Source: Nocardia cyriacigeorgica
Lineage (GTDB): Bacteria > Actinomycetota > Actinomycetes > Mycobacteriales > Mycobacteriaceae
Assembly (NCBI RefSeq): GCF_010858045.1
Contig: NZ_JAAGVC010000013.1
Span: 1-64,000 of the forward strand
Reading direction: 5' to 3'
DNA: 64,000 nucleotides
The number at the start of each line of letters is the position of its first letter. Within the stretch, counting starts at the first letter, position 1. The notes under the pieces were generated by a model. The model did not search any database. It was given only the letters and a program-made list of their open reading frames with translations, and had not been told where the DNA came from. Positions 34,974 through 42,868 of this stretch are shown here, in pieces. The position numbers and the translations under genes are program-made.

Positions 34974-36164
34974 ATGCGGCGACGCCGGGCTTCCCTTGTC
35001 GCCTCGCTGGCCGTGGTCGCGGCCGTCGCCGGGTGTTCCAGCACGAGCGAAGCCGGTTCGGTCCAGCACACCGAGGGCGCCACCGCCACCACCACCTCGG
35101 CGCCGCCTCCGCACCTGACGAACCTGCTCCCCGGTATGCCGCCACCGCTGTCGGACACCGACGTGTACGCGGCCAACCGGGAACTGGACCCGTCGGTGGC
35201 CGACCATCGCCCGCTCGTCTACGTGCCCAACAGCGAATCCAATACCGTCACCGTGATCGACCAGGCGACCTTCCAGGTGGTCGACACCTTCCCCTCGGGC
35301 GGGCAGGAACCCCAGCATGTGGTCCCGTCCTATGACATGCAGACCCTCTACGCCACCAACGATCTGCCCATCGGCGGCGGCAGCCTGCTGCCCATCGACC
35401 CGCGAACCGGCAAGCCCGGCGCCCCGATTCCGGTGCGCGACCCGTACAACATGTACTACACGCCGGACGGCAAATTCGCGCTCGTCGTCGCCGAGGCGGA
35501 CAAGTCCCTGGACTTCTACGATCCGAAGACGTGGCAGAAGCTGCACGGCGTTCCGGTGCCCGACTGCGCGGGCGTCGACCATATGGACTTCACAGCCGAC
35601 GGCCGCTTCGCCCTGGCCAGCTGCGAATTCATCGGGCGGATGCTGGTTTTCGACGTCGCCGAACGCAAGCCGATCAGAACCATCGACCTGCCCGGCGGCC
35701 GCTCCGGCAAACCGCAGGATGTGAAGCTCTCACCGGACGGCACCCAGTTCTTCGTCGCCGACATGGTCGCCAACGGCATCTACGTCTTCGACGCCCTCAC
35801 CTTCGAGAACACCGGCTTCGTGCCCACCGGTCATGGCGCGCACGGGCTCTACATCACCCGTGACTCGAAGCAGATGATCATCACCAATCGGCACGAGGGC
35901 AGCATCTCGGTGTGGGACTTCGCCCAGGACAGGCTGGTGCACAAGTGGCATCTGCCCGGCGGCGGCAGCCCCGATATGGGCAATATCTCCGCCGACGGCC
36001 GCGTCTTCTGGGTCTCCGGCCGCCACCACGGCGAGGTCTACGCCATCGACATCATCGACTGGAAGCTACTGGCGCGCATCCCGGTCGGGAAAGGCGCGCA
36101 CGGGCTGACGGTGTGGCCGCAGCCGGGGCGGTATTCCACCGGGCACACGGGCGTTATGCGTTGA
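34974..36164 (+). CDS. Beta-propeller lipoprotein (YncE/YVTN-like)
   Basis: A 396-residue exported lipoprotein. The signal is MRRRRASLVASLAVVAAVAG followed by the lipidated cysteine in the lipobox AVAGC. A Thr/Ser/Pro linker follows, then repeated blades of the YVTN type, for example LVYVPNSESNTVTVIDQATF, KLSPDGTQFFVADM and IYVFDALTFENTGF. Such propellers bind proteins or metals on the cell surface; the function here is unknown. An upstream in-frame ATG at 34857 would add 39 residues before the signal, so 34974 is preferred. It occupies the place where M. tuberculosis has usfY-rsbW-sigF. Confidence 0.8.
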   Translation: MRRRRASLVASLAVVAAVAGCSSTSEAGSVQHTEGATATTTSAPPPHLTNLLPGMPPPLSDTDVYAANRELDPSVADHRPLVYVPNSESNTVTVIDQATFQVVDTFPSGGQEPQHVVPSYDMQTLYATNDLPIGGGSLLPIDPRTGKPGAPIPVRDPYNMYYTPDGKFALVVAEADKSLDFYDPKTWQKLHGVPVPDCAGVDHMDFTADGRFALASCEFIGRMLVFDVAERKPIRTIDLPGGRSGKPQDVKLSPDGTQFFVADMVANGIYVFDALTFENTGFVPTGHGAHGLYITRDSKQMIITNRHEGSISVWDFAQDRLVHKWHLPGGGSPDMGNISADGRVFWVSGRHHGEVYAIDIIDWKLLARIPVGKGAHGLTVWPQPGRYSTGHTGVMR

Positions 36165-36185
36165 GGCCGAGGTGGTGCGGATCAC

Positions 36186-36533
36186 TCAGCCCGCTCGGCG
36201 CGGGCTCAGACCGAGTGCGCCCTCGGTGAACCGCCGCACTGCCGTCAGCCCGGCGTCGAGAGCTTCGTCGTAGCCCGGGCGGGACCAGCCGGTGATCTCG
36301 GCGGTGCCGTCGGCGCCGGGGGTGACGCCGATCTCGGCGACGAGTTCTGCGGTCGTCGGCTCGCACACCGCCCAGGAGTAGTGGGTTTCGTCATCCCACT
36401 GGGTGGAGCGGCGGTTCACATAGCCGGGGTCGGTGATGCCGCCTTCGGCCAGCGCCGGGCGGTCGTCGATGCGGTCGTCGGCGCGAAGGGCGCGCAGGTA
36501 CCAGGAGCCCGCGTTGATCTCGATCGGTTCCAT
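36186..36533 (-). CDS. GNAT acetyltransferase-like protein, apparently truncated
   Basis: A 115-residue protein resembling the N-terminal two thirds of a RimJ/RimL-type GNAT. It begins MEPIEINAGSWYLRALR, has the strand SWAVCEPTTAELVAEIGVTP and the helix YDEALDAGLTAVRRFTEGAL. It stops just after this helix, so the usual last part (an asparagine-containing motif and a GF strand) is missing. Only 21 bp separate the stop from the convergent lipoprotein gene, so no remnant is left. It may be a decayed gene or a minimal variant. The ATG at 36533 has a purine-rich GAAGAGAG upstream. Confidence 0.55.
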   Translation of the reverse strand: MEPIEINAGSWYLRALRADDRIDDRPALAEGGITDPGYVNRRSTQWDDETHYSWAVCEPTTAELVAEIGVTPGADGTAEITGWSRPGYDEALDAGLTAVRRFTEGALGLSPRRAG

Positions 36534-36807
36534 CAGCTCTCTTCGTCTCACATGCCCGGCAGCGCATCGGCGGTACTCCGCACGTCCGTGGTCGGCTTCC
36601 GGTGCAAGGTTAGCCGCGAGACGATCGGCCATGCCTCGGCAGCTGCCGCGCGACTTGATCGGCTCGGCAGCCGGGCGACAGCACCGAGCGTGGGTAGGCA
36701 GCGCGCCCGAGGCGCCTACGTCAGGATGTCTCGGCGCGAACCGATCCGGACGTTCACCGAGCAGCATCCCGGCGGCCCGGTCGACCAGCGGACGTGCATT
36801 CAGCCGA

Positions 36808-37749
36808 TCAGCTGCGATCGCGCTGCGCTACGATCGCGCCCAGCGCCGCATGCGCCGCCTGCCGCCCGATCTCGAGGGCCCGCGCCAGCAGATCGGTATC
36901 GCGGGCCGCACTGTCGACGGCGGGCGAACCCACGGGCGGGTGGATCTGCAGGACAGCGTCGCCGAGGCCGGCCAAGACCCGGTCCTCCACTGCCTGCTGG
37001 TGCGGGCGCTCCAGCCAGGCCCGGTAGGCGCCGGGCGCGCGCACCCGCAGATAGGTGCCGCCGACCACCGAATGCAGGCGCGAGGCGGGCGGGCGGCGCT
37101 CGTCCACCCGACGGGTACGCAACACCAGCGCATGGGTCGCGCCGGACCGCAGCGCGGTGCGGATCGGCACGGTTTCGGCGAGCCCGCCGTCCAAGTAGTA
37201 GGCGTCACCCAGCGCGACCGGTGGCCCGGCCAGGATCGGCAACCCCGCCGACGCCCGCAGCGCGGTCATCAAGGTGTGCTTGTCCACGATGTGCCGATTC
37301 AGGTCCACCGCCAAGCCGGTGCGCACATCGGTGGCCACCGGGTGGAAGGTGGTGGAGTTGGCCAGGATGGCCGGAAAATCCATCGGCTCGATGCCGTCGT
37401 AGACCTGATGCACCAGATACCGCAGATCGAAGGCCGGACGGCCACGCAACAACCGGGCGGGATCGATCGCACGGCGCATGATCACCGGATCGGTCCACGA
37501 CCGCATCCCCGGCTCGGCCCGTCCGCACAGCAGCCACGCACCATTGATCGCGCCGGCCGACGTGCCGTAGACGGCATCGAACACCCCGGCCAACCCCAGC
37601 TGCTCCAGCCCGTGCACCATGCCGCTGGAATACACCCCGCGACTGCCGCCGCCCTCGACGACGAGCACCAGCCGATGCCCATCGGCGCGGCTACCGGACT
37701 CGACGCGGGCACGAATGACCTCCGCGACGGCGGGGACAGAGCTGGTCAC
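36808..37749 (-). CDS. Patatin-like phospholipase
   Basis: A 313-residue serine lipid acyl hydrolase of the patatin/RssA type. The oxyanion loop is VVEGGGSRGVYSSG, the nucleophile S64 lies in GTSAGAINGA, and the dyad aspartate is in YYLDGGLAETVP. No signal peptide is evident, so it is likely cytosolic or membrane-peripheral and acts on phospholipids or acyl esters. The GTG at 37749 is preferred; codons upstream lie in the repeat-rich intergenic region. It is the next gene after accA3 on the minus strand but is separated by a strong hairpin. Confidence 0.85.
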   Translation of the reverse strand: MTSSVPAVAEVIRARVESGSRADGHRLVLVVEGGGSRGVYSSGMVHGLEQLGLAGVFDAVYGTSAGAINGAWLLCGRAEPGMRSWTDPVIMRRAIDPARLLRGRPAFDLRYLVHQVYDGIEPMDFPAILANSTTFHPVATDVRTGLAVDLNRHIVDKHTLMTALRASAGLPILAGPPVALGDAYYLDGGLAETVPIRTALRSGATHALVLRTRRVDERRPPASRLHSVVGGTYLRVRAPGAYRAWLERPHQQAVEDRVLAGLGDAVLQIHPPVGSPAVDSAARDTDLLARALEIGRQAAHAALGAIVAQRDRS

Positions 37750-37793
37750 GCGACCACGATACTGGGTTGTCCGGCCGCTGGCGCGGCGTGTTC

Positions 37794-37875
37794 GCGGCCC
37801 CCAATGTCTCGCGTTTCCGTTCGCGCTGCTTGCCTGCGGCGTGCGCACCGCGAACGGAAACGTGAGACGGGCCGC
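37794..37875. repeat. Long imperfect hairpin in the accA3-patatin spacer
   Basis: GTCTCGCGTTTCCGTTCGCG (37806-37825) pairs with 37849-37868 (19 of 20 Watson-Crick, one wobble). GCGGCCC (37794-37800) pairs with GGGCCGC (37869-37875), giving a 27-bp stem with a small bulge and a 23-base loop. It lies in the promoter-side spacer of the patatin gene, downstream of accA3, and shares sequence with the second hairpin at 37978-38020. It looks like a palindromic intergenic repeat. Confidence 0.65.
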
Positions 37876-37992
37876 GGACGGGGCTCCTCGGGGTCGCCCT
37901 CCGGGGTTGGGCTCATGGGCCGCGTGCCGTGCGGGTTGCTCGCCTTCGGCCTGCGCAGCGGCAGCGGAGACGCGAGACGGGCCGCGAACGGG
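37860..37992. repeat. Pair of 23-bp direct repeats, 110 bp apart
   Basis: The string ACGTGAGACGGGCCGCG then GACGGG at 37860-37882 recurs at 37970-37992 with two changes (T to C and G to A). Each copy forms one arm of a different hairpin, so the spacer appears to hold two diverged copies of one palindromic element. Confidence 0.6.
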
Positions 37993-38020
37993 CGCTTATC
38001 AGCTCCTCGTTCGCGGCCCG
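37978..38020 (-). terminator. Hairpin downstream of accA3
   Basis: CGGGCCGCGAACG (37978-37990) and CGTTCGCGGCCCG (38008-38020) form a perfect 13-bp stem with a 17-base loop, beginning 22 bases past the accA3 stop on the minus strand. No T-run follows, as usual for actinobacterial hairpins. A role in ending accA3 transcription is likely. Confidence 0.6.
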
Positions 38021-38042
38021 TATGTCTTCGGCCTGCCCGGTC

Positions 38043-39845
38043 CTACTTGATTTCGGCGAGGACGGTGCCCTGGGTGATGGCGGCGCCGGCTTCGACGGTG
38101 AGTCCGGTGACCACGCCGGCCTTGTGGGCGTTGACGGGGTTTTCCATCTTCATGGCTTCGAGGACCACGATCAGGTCGCCGGCTTCGACGGTCTGGCCTT
38201 CTTCGACGGCGACCTTGACGACGGTGCCCTGCATGGGTGCGGTGACCGAGTCACCGGAGGCCGCACCGGCGCCCGCGCCGCCGCGCTTGCGCGGCTTGGG
38301 CTTCTTGCGGATCACACCGGCACCGTTGCCACCCGCACCGGCGGCGCCGGCGCCGACGGTGAAGTTGCCGGGCAGCGAGACCTCGACGCGACGGCCGCCG
38401 ACCTCGACGACCACCTTCTGCCGCGGGCCTTCCTCGTCCTCATCGAGCGGGGCGCCACCGGTGTAGGGCTCGATGGTGTTGTTCCACTCGGTTTCGATCC
38501 ACTTGGTGTAGACGTCGAACTTCTCGCCGTCACCGATGAACGCCGGATCCTCGACGATCGCGCGGTGGAACGGGATGACGGTGGCCAGGCCCTCGACGTG
38601 GAACTCGGCCAGCGCGCGCCGGGCCCGTTCCAGGGCCTGGGTGCGGTTCTCGCCGGTGACGATCAGCTTGGCCAGCATGGAGTCGAACTGGCCGCCGATC
38701 ACGCTGCCGGCCACCACACCGGAGTCCACGCGCACGCCGGGGCCGGTGGGCTCGGAGTAGGCGGTGACCGGGCCGGGGGCGGGCAGGAAGCCGCGGCCGG
38801 CGTCCTCACCGTTGATCCGGAACTCGATGGAGTGCCCGCGCGGAGTCGGGTCTTCCTTGATCGACAGTTCTTCGCCGTTGGCGATGCGGAACTGCTGGCG
38901 CACCAGGTCGATGCCCGAGGTTTCCTCGGTGACCGGGTGCTCGACCTGCAGGCGGGTGTTCACCTCGAGGAACGACACGGTCTCGCCCTGCACCAGGTAC
39001 TCCACGGTGCCGGCGCCGTAGTAGTGGGCCTCGCGGCAGATCCGCTTGGCCGATTCGTGGATCTTGGCGCGCACCTCGTCGGACAGGAACGGCGCGGGCG
39101 CCTCCTCGACCAGCTTCTGGAACCGGCGCTGCAGCGAGCAGTCGCGGGTACCGGCGACCACCACGTTGCCGTGCTTGTCGGCGATGACCTGCGCCTCGAC
39201 GTGGCGGGCCTTGTCCAGGTACTGCTCGACGAAGCACTCGCCGCGACCGAACGCGGCCACGGCCTCGCGGGTGGCCGATTCGAACAGCTCGGGAATCTCT
39301 TCGATGCTGTGGGCGACCTTCATGCCGCGGCCACCACCACCGAAGGCGGCCTTGATGGCCACCGGGACGCCGTACTTCTTGGCGAACTCGACGACCTCGT
39401 CGGCGTTCTTGACCGGGTCCTTGGTGCCCGCGGCCATCGGCGCGTTCGCGCGTTCGGCGATGTGGCGGGCGGTGACCTTGTCACCGAGGTCGCGGATGGA
39501 CTGCGGCGACGGGCCGATCCAGATCAGCCCGGCGTCGATGACGGCCTGGGCGAAGTCGGCGTTCTCGGAAAGGAATCCGTAACCGGGGTGGATGGCATCG
39601 GCGCCGGACTTGGCGGCGGCGTCGAGGATCTTGTCGAACACCAGGTACGACTCTGCCGACGTCTGTCCACCGAGGGCGAAGGCCTCATCGGCGAGCTTGA
39701 CGTGCGGGGCATCGGCATCGGGTTCGGCATACACCGCAACGCTGCCGATACCGGCATCCTTGGCCGCCCGGATCACGCGCACGGCGATCTCGCCTCGGTT
39801 AGCTACGAGTACCTTCGTGATCTGCGCGCTGGCATGGCTGGGCAC
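38043..39845 (-). CDS. accA3: Acyl-CoA carboxylase alpha subunit (biotin carboxylase plus BCCP)
   Basis: A 600-residue biotin-carrying subunit shared by several acyl-CoA carboxylases. The biotin carboxylase domain starts [20 protein letters not shown], with an ATP-grasp core containing [11 protein letters not shown] and the [15 protein letters not shown] motif. The C-terminal carrier domain has EAMKMEN with the biotinylated K566. An alanine/glycine-rich linker precedes it. GTG 39845 has AGGAGG just upstream. With AccD5 and AccE5 (42.4-44.5 kb) it carboxylates propionyl- and acetyl-CoA for methyl-branched and mycolic lipid synthesis; BirA at 44913 attaches biotin. Confidence 0.95.
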   Translation of the reverse strand: MPSHASAQITKVLVANRGEIAVRVIRAAKDAGIGSVAVYAEPDADAPHVKLADEAFALGGQTSAESYLVFDKILDAAAKSGADAIHPGYGFLSENADFAQAVIDAGLIWIGPSPQSIRDLGDKVTARHIAERANAPMAAGTKDPVKNADEVVEFAKKYGVPVAIKAAFGGGGRGMKVAHSIEEIPELFESATREAVAAFGRGECFVEQYLDKARHVEAQVIADKHGNVVVAGTRDCSLQRRFQKLVEEAPAPFLSDEVRAKIHESAKRICREAHYYGAGTVEYLVQGETVSFLEVNTRLQVEHPVTEETSGIDLVRQQFRIANGEELSIKEDPTPRGHSIEFRINGEDAGRGFLPAPGPVTAYSEPTGPGVRVDSGVVAGSVIGGQFDSMLAKLIVTGENRTQALERARRALAEFHVEGLATVIPFHRAIVEDPAFIGDGEKFDVYTKWIETEWNNTIEPYTGGAPLDEDEEGPRQKVVVEVGGRRVEVSLPGNFTVGAGAAGAGGNGAGVIRKKPKPRKRGGAGAGAASGDSVTAPMQGTVVKVAVEEGQTVEAGDLIVVLEAMKMENPVNAHKAGVVTGLTVEAGAAITQGTVLAEIK

Positions 39846-39998
39846 TGAGCCTCCTGTGCAATCTTCTCTGTGGTCGCCCCTGGGTCGACAACTCAACGTC
39901 TGGGGCGAGTGTAGGCAGTCTGCCAACAGACGCCGAACTCGGATAGTCCTACCGAAGAGTAGGTTGTGGATCACATATATGGTCGGCCGGGGTCTGTG

Positions 39999-40904
39999 TT
40001 ACCTGCTACGAGCCCGGCGACCGGCACCGGCCGGGGCGCTGCCGGGCTCACTTCCGCGAGCGATCGGCATGCGCACCGAGTTGCCCCATTCGGTCCAGGA
40101 GCCGTCGTAATTGCGGACCGAATCGAAGCCGAGCAGGTATTTGAGCACGAACCAGGTGTGGCTGGAACGCTCGCCGACCCTGCTGTAGACGATCAAAGCG
40201 TCTTCGGCGGTGAGTTCGCCGTAGAGGGCGTCGAGATCGGCGCGCGGCCGGAAGCGGCCGTCGGAATTCAGCGCCTCGGTCCACGGAATGTTCACCGCGG
40301 TCGGGATATGGCCTGCCCGCAGCGCCAGATCGTCCGGCGCCGCGGAGGTCTCACCGGTGTATTCCTCCGGCGAGCGCACATCGACCAGCGGTTTGCCCAG
40401 ATGGTTGAGCACCTCGGAGCGGAAGGCGCGATCGGTGCCGTCGTCCCGGCGTACGACGGGATAGCTGCTCGGTGCCAGGCGAGGCGGTTCGAAGGTGGTG
40501 TCGCGCTCTTCGCCGATCCAGGCCTCGCGGCCGCCGTCGAGCAGCCGGACGTCCTCGTGGCCGAACAGGGTGAGCACCCAGAGCGTGTGCGCTGCCTGCG
40601 CATTGCCGCGATCGCCGTAGACGACGACGGTGTCCTCGCGTTCGATGCCCTTGGACCGCATGAGTTCGGTGAACCGCGCGCCGTCGATGTAATCGCGGGT
40701 GACCGGGTCGTTCAGGTCGCCACGCCAGTCGATCTTGGTGGCGCCGGGCACATGACCGATGTCATAGAGCAGGATGTCTTCGTTCGACTCGATGATCTTC
40801 AGCCCGGGAGCGCCGATGTTTGCCGACAGCCATTCCGTGGTTACTAGTCGTTGTGGGTGTGCGTAGGCACCGAAGGCGGGATTGGGGTCCGGGGCGACGG
40901 GCAC
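39999..40904 (-). CDS. sseA: SseA-like sulfurtransferase (rhodanese) lacking the catalytic cysteine
   Basis: A tandem two-domain rhodanese of 301 residues. The N-terminal domain ends its loop in [16 protein letters not shown], inactive as in the family. The C-terminal loop, which should begin with the persulfide cysteine, reads [16 protein letters not shown]241, codon AGC at 40182-40184, replaces the expected TGC. The rest of the loop and the CH2 motifs are intact, so the gene does not look decayed. It therefore may not transfer sulfur by the standard route. It is divergent from a SufR-like regulator. The SufE-type gene found between sseA and accA3 in M. tuberculosis is absent. Confidence 0.9.
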   Translation of the reverse strand: MPVAPDPNPAFGAYAHPQRLVTTEWLSANIGAPGLKIIESNEDILLYDIGHVPGATKIDWRGDLNDPVTRDYIDGARFTELMRSKGIEREDTVVVYGDRGNAQAAHTLWVLTLFGHEDVRLLDGGREAWIGEERDTTFEPPRLAPSSYPVVRRDDGTDRAFRSEVLNHLGKPLVDVRSPEEYTGETSAAPDDLALRAGHIPTAVNIPWTEALNSDGRFRPRADLDALYGELTAEDALIVYSRVGERSSHTWFVLKYLLGFDSVRNYDGSWTEWGNSVRMPIARGSEPGSAPAGAGRRARSR

Positions 40905-41072
40905 GTCAGGGATCCTTCACACGAGGTAGGCGGCGGTAGGGCGGTATCGGGGTCGCACAGTGCATGGTATGTGTGACCCGAAGATGAATCTCGTTTCAGA
41001 TCACAAATCGGCTGATTGGGCGAATAAATCGCACGAGCATCCGATAAAGTCTCCCGGGAGGAGGGGTGAGCT

Positions 41073-41822
41073 ATGTCCGATTCGTGGCCGCGGCGGCGAC
41101 TGCTCGCGATCCTACGTGGCGCCAGCGAGCCTCTCGACGCCCAGGAACTGGCCAAGATCACCGGACAGCACGTCACCACCGTCCGATTCCATCTCGATGT
41201 CCTCACCCGGGAATCACTGGTTCGGCAGTTTCAGCAGCCGCCGCGCGGGCGCGGACGCCCGCGCATCGGGTACCGAGCCGTTCAGCGAACGGTCGGTTAT
41301 CAGGAATTGGCGCAGGTACTCGCCGATCAACTCGGCCCGGATCCGCGCCGTCGCGCCGAAGCCGCGGTGGCGGCCGGTCGCGCGTGGGGCGCCCGCCTGG
41401 ATGTGGTGGAGCAGCCGGCCGAATCGCTCGGCGAGGCCAAAGATCTGGCCATGTCGTTGATGTCGGAACTCGGATTCGCCCCCGAACGTGATCCGTCTGG
41501 CGATACCGACGAGAAGGTCACCATCCGGCTCACGGCCTGCCCGCTGCGCGAATTGGCCCGCACGCATTCCGAGGTGGTCTGCGGGGTGCATCAGGGGTTG
41601 CTGCAGGAAGTGCTCGACCGCAACGGCGCCCGCGACCGGGTGGCGGTCAGCCTCGATCCGTTCGTCGAGGCCGAGGTGTGCGAATTGCGGCTGGCCCTGC
41701 TGGCCGTGGGGCGCGAGCCCTACGAGGGCGCGCGTCCGGCGCCGTCAGTGGTCGGCGGGATGCCGCCACAGGTCCGCGACACCGACCCCGACATCATCGA
41801 GCAACCTGCGCAGCAGTGGTAG
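41073..41822 (+). CDS. SufR-like winged-helix regulator with three cysteines
   Basis: A 249-residue ArsR/DeoR-type winged-helix regulator. The HTH is at residues 8-60 (EPLDAQELAKITGQHVTTVR). The C-terminal region carries C156 and C170 in CPLRELARTHSEVVCGVHQ and C203 in EAEVCELRL. This C-x13-C-x32-C pattern is close to the iron-sulfur ligand set of actinobacterial SufR proteins. GGAGGAGG precedes the ATG. It is divergent from sseA (168 bp), so it may sense Fe-S or redox state and control sulfur genes. Its last 78 bp overlap the convergent maf gene. Confidence 0.75.
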   Translation: MSDSWPRRRLLAILRGASEPLDAQELAKITGQHVTTVRFHLDVLTRESLVRQFQQPPRGRGRPRIGYRAVQRTVGYQELAQVLADQLGPDPRRRAEAAVAAGRAWGARLDVVEQPAESLGEAKDLAMSLMSELGFAPERDPSGDTDEKVTIRLTACPLRELARTHSEVVCGVHQGLLQEVLDRNGARDRVAVSLDPFVEAEVCELRLALLAVGREPYEGARPAPSVVGGMPPQVRDTDPDIIEQPAQQW

Positions 41823-42383
41823 CCCGATCCCGATCACACTCGACGGATCACCGTCGATGCGGTCGACGAACCAGCCACCGAGACCGTCGAGGGTGAACGC
41901 TCCCGCCACCTGCAAGGGCTCACCGGTGGCGATATAGGCCTCCAGCGCCTCGGGTTCGGGCTTGGCGAAATGAATCGTGGTGGAGCTGCAATCCACCGCT
42001 TCGGCGGTCACGGCGCCGTCCAGCAGCCGCAGCACGCAGTGCCCGGTGATGAGTTCGGCGCTGCGGCCCGCCATCGCGTTCCAGCGGGCCCGGGCCACCT
42101 CGGGGGTATGCGGTTTGCCTTGCAGCGTGCCGTCGATCAGCAGCATGGAATCGCAGCCGACCACCACACAGTCGGCGGCGAAATCGGGAACTGCCGCGGC
42201 GACCGTCGCGGCCTTGGCCCTGGCCAGTTCGACAACGACCCGTTGCGGCGGGGTATCGGCGGGCAGCGCAGCGGCCACGGCATCCTCGTCCACGTCCGAG
42301 ACCCGGACGATGGGCTCGATGCCCGCGGACCGCAGCACCGTGCGCCGGGCAGGGGACGCCGACGCGAGAACCAGTTCGGTCAC
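41745..42383 (-). CDS. maf: Maf-like nucleotide pyrophosphatase
   Basis: Maf/Ham1-fold house-cleaning enzyme, 212 residues, hydrolysing non-canonical or modified nucleoside triphosphates; linked to septum control in some bacteria. The start is MTELVLASASPARRTVL. The metal/catalytic region includes VVGCDSMLLIDGTLQGKPHT, and the C-terminal part has GAFTLDGLGGWFVDRIDGDP. The 3' 78 bp overlap, in antisense, the end of the SufR-like gene. It follows accE5 on the same strand by 27 bp and matches Rv3282 in position, so it is probably part of the accD5-accE5-maf transcript. Confidence 0.9.
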   Translation of the reverse strand: MTELVLASASPARRTVLRSAGIEPIVRVSDVDEDAVAAALPADTPPQRVVVELARAKAATVAAAVPDFAADCVVVGCDSMLLIDGTLQGKPHTPEVARARWNAMAGRSAELITGHCVLRLLDGAVTAEAVDCSSTTIHFAKPEPEALEAYIATGEPLQVAGAFTLDGLGGWFVDRIDGDPSSVIGIGLPLLRRLLDDVGVGVADLWRHPADH

Positions 42384-42410
42384 GGTTGTTCCCCTCCCGG
42401 CGCCGTCGGC

Positions 42411-42740
42411 TCAGCGCAGATGCGACAGCTGCGGGAACGCGTACGGGGAGAACGGCGAGGTGCCGCGGTGCATCATGGTGGGCCTGCCCCAGAAATCGTT
42501 CGGTCCCTGCGGGCCCGCGGGCGCCGCACTGCCGGCCGCCGCGCTCAGCACGCACACCAGCGCCGCGATCTCCTCATCGGTGGGCGCGCCCTTTTCGATG
42601 ATCAGGAAGGGCCTGTCGCCCGCGACCGCAGCCAGGGCAGCGTCGACGTCGGTGCCGACTGCCGCGGCGTCATCGAGCGAGTCGACCGCGAGGTCGAGTT
42701 CGGCGGCGGTCAACACTTCTTCATCTGCCACGATTGTCAC
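42411..42740 (-). CDS. accE5: Acyl-CoA carboxylase epsilon subunit
   Basis: A 109-residue protein at the place of AccE5. The C-terminal part carries the short conserved epsilon motif (GAPTDEEIAALVCVLSAAAG) followed by a Pro/Gly-rich tail with NDFWGRPTMMHRG. The N-terminal ~50 residues are acidic and variable. Epsilon subunits bridge and stabilise the AccA3-AccD5 complex and are specific to actinobacteria. It lies 128 bp after accD5 and just before maf. The ATG at 42740 is the only convincing start. Confidence 0.85.
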   Translation of the reverse strand: MTIVADEEVLTAAELDLAVDSLDDAAAVGTDVDAALAAVAGDRPFLIIEKGAPTDEEIAALVCVLSAAAGSAAPAGPQGPNDFWGRPTMMHRGTSPFSPYAFPQLSHLR

Positions 42741-42868
42741 GGTGCCAGATCCTCTCTCTTGCCTTGGCCGGACGAGGGTCGTGTCCGGTCAAGAGACGCA
42801 ATCATCGTCGGATTCACTCATTGCATCACTGCAACCAGTGTGCGCGGCTCAACGAGGGTATCGCTGAT

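Noticed and set aside
36534..36767. In-frame N-terminal extension of the GNAT-like protein
   Set aside because: Arg/Ala/Pro-rich, without acetyltransferase similarity; the ATG at 36533 fits the family start.
37794..38020. CRISPR-like array in the accA3 spacer
   Set aside because: Only two repeat copies, palindromic and with diverged flanks, no regular spacers and no cas genes.
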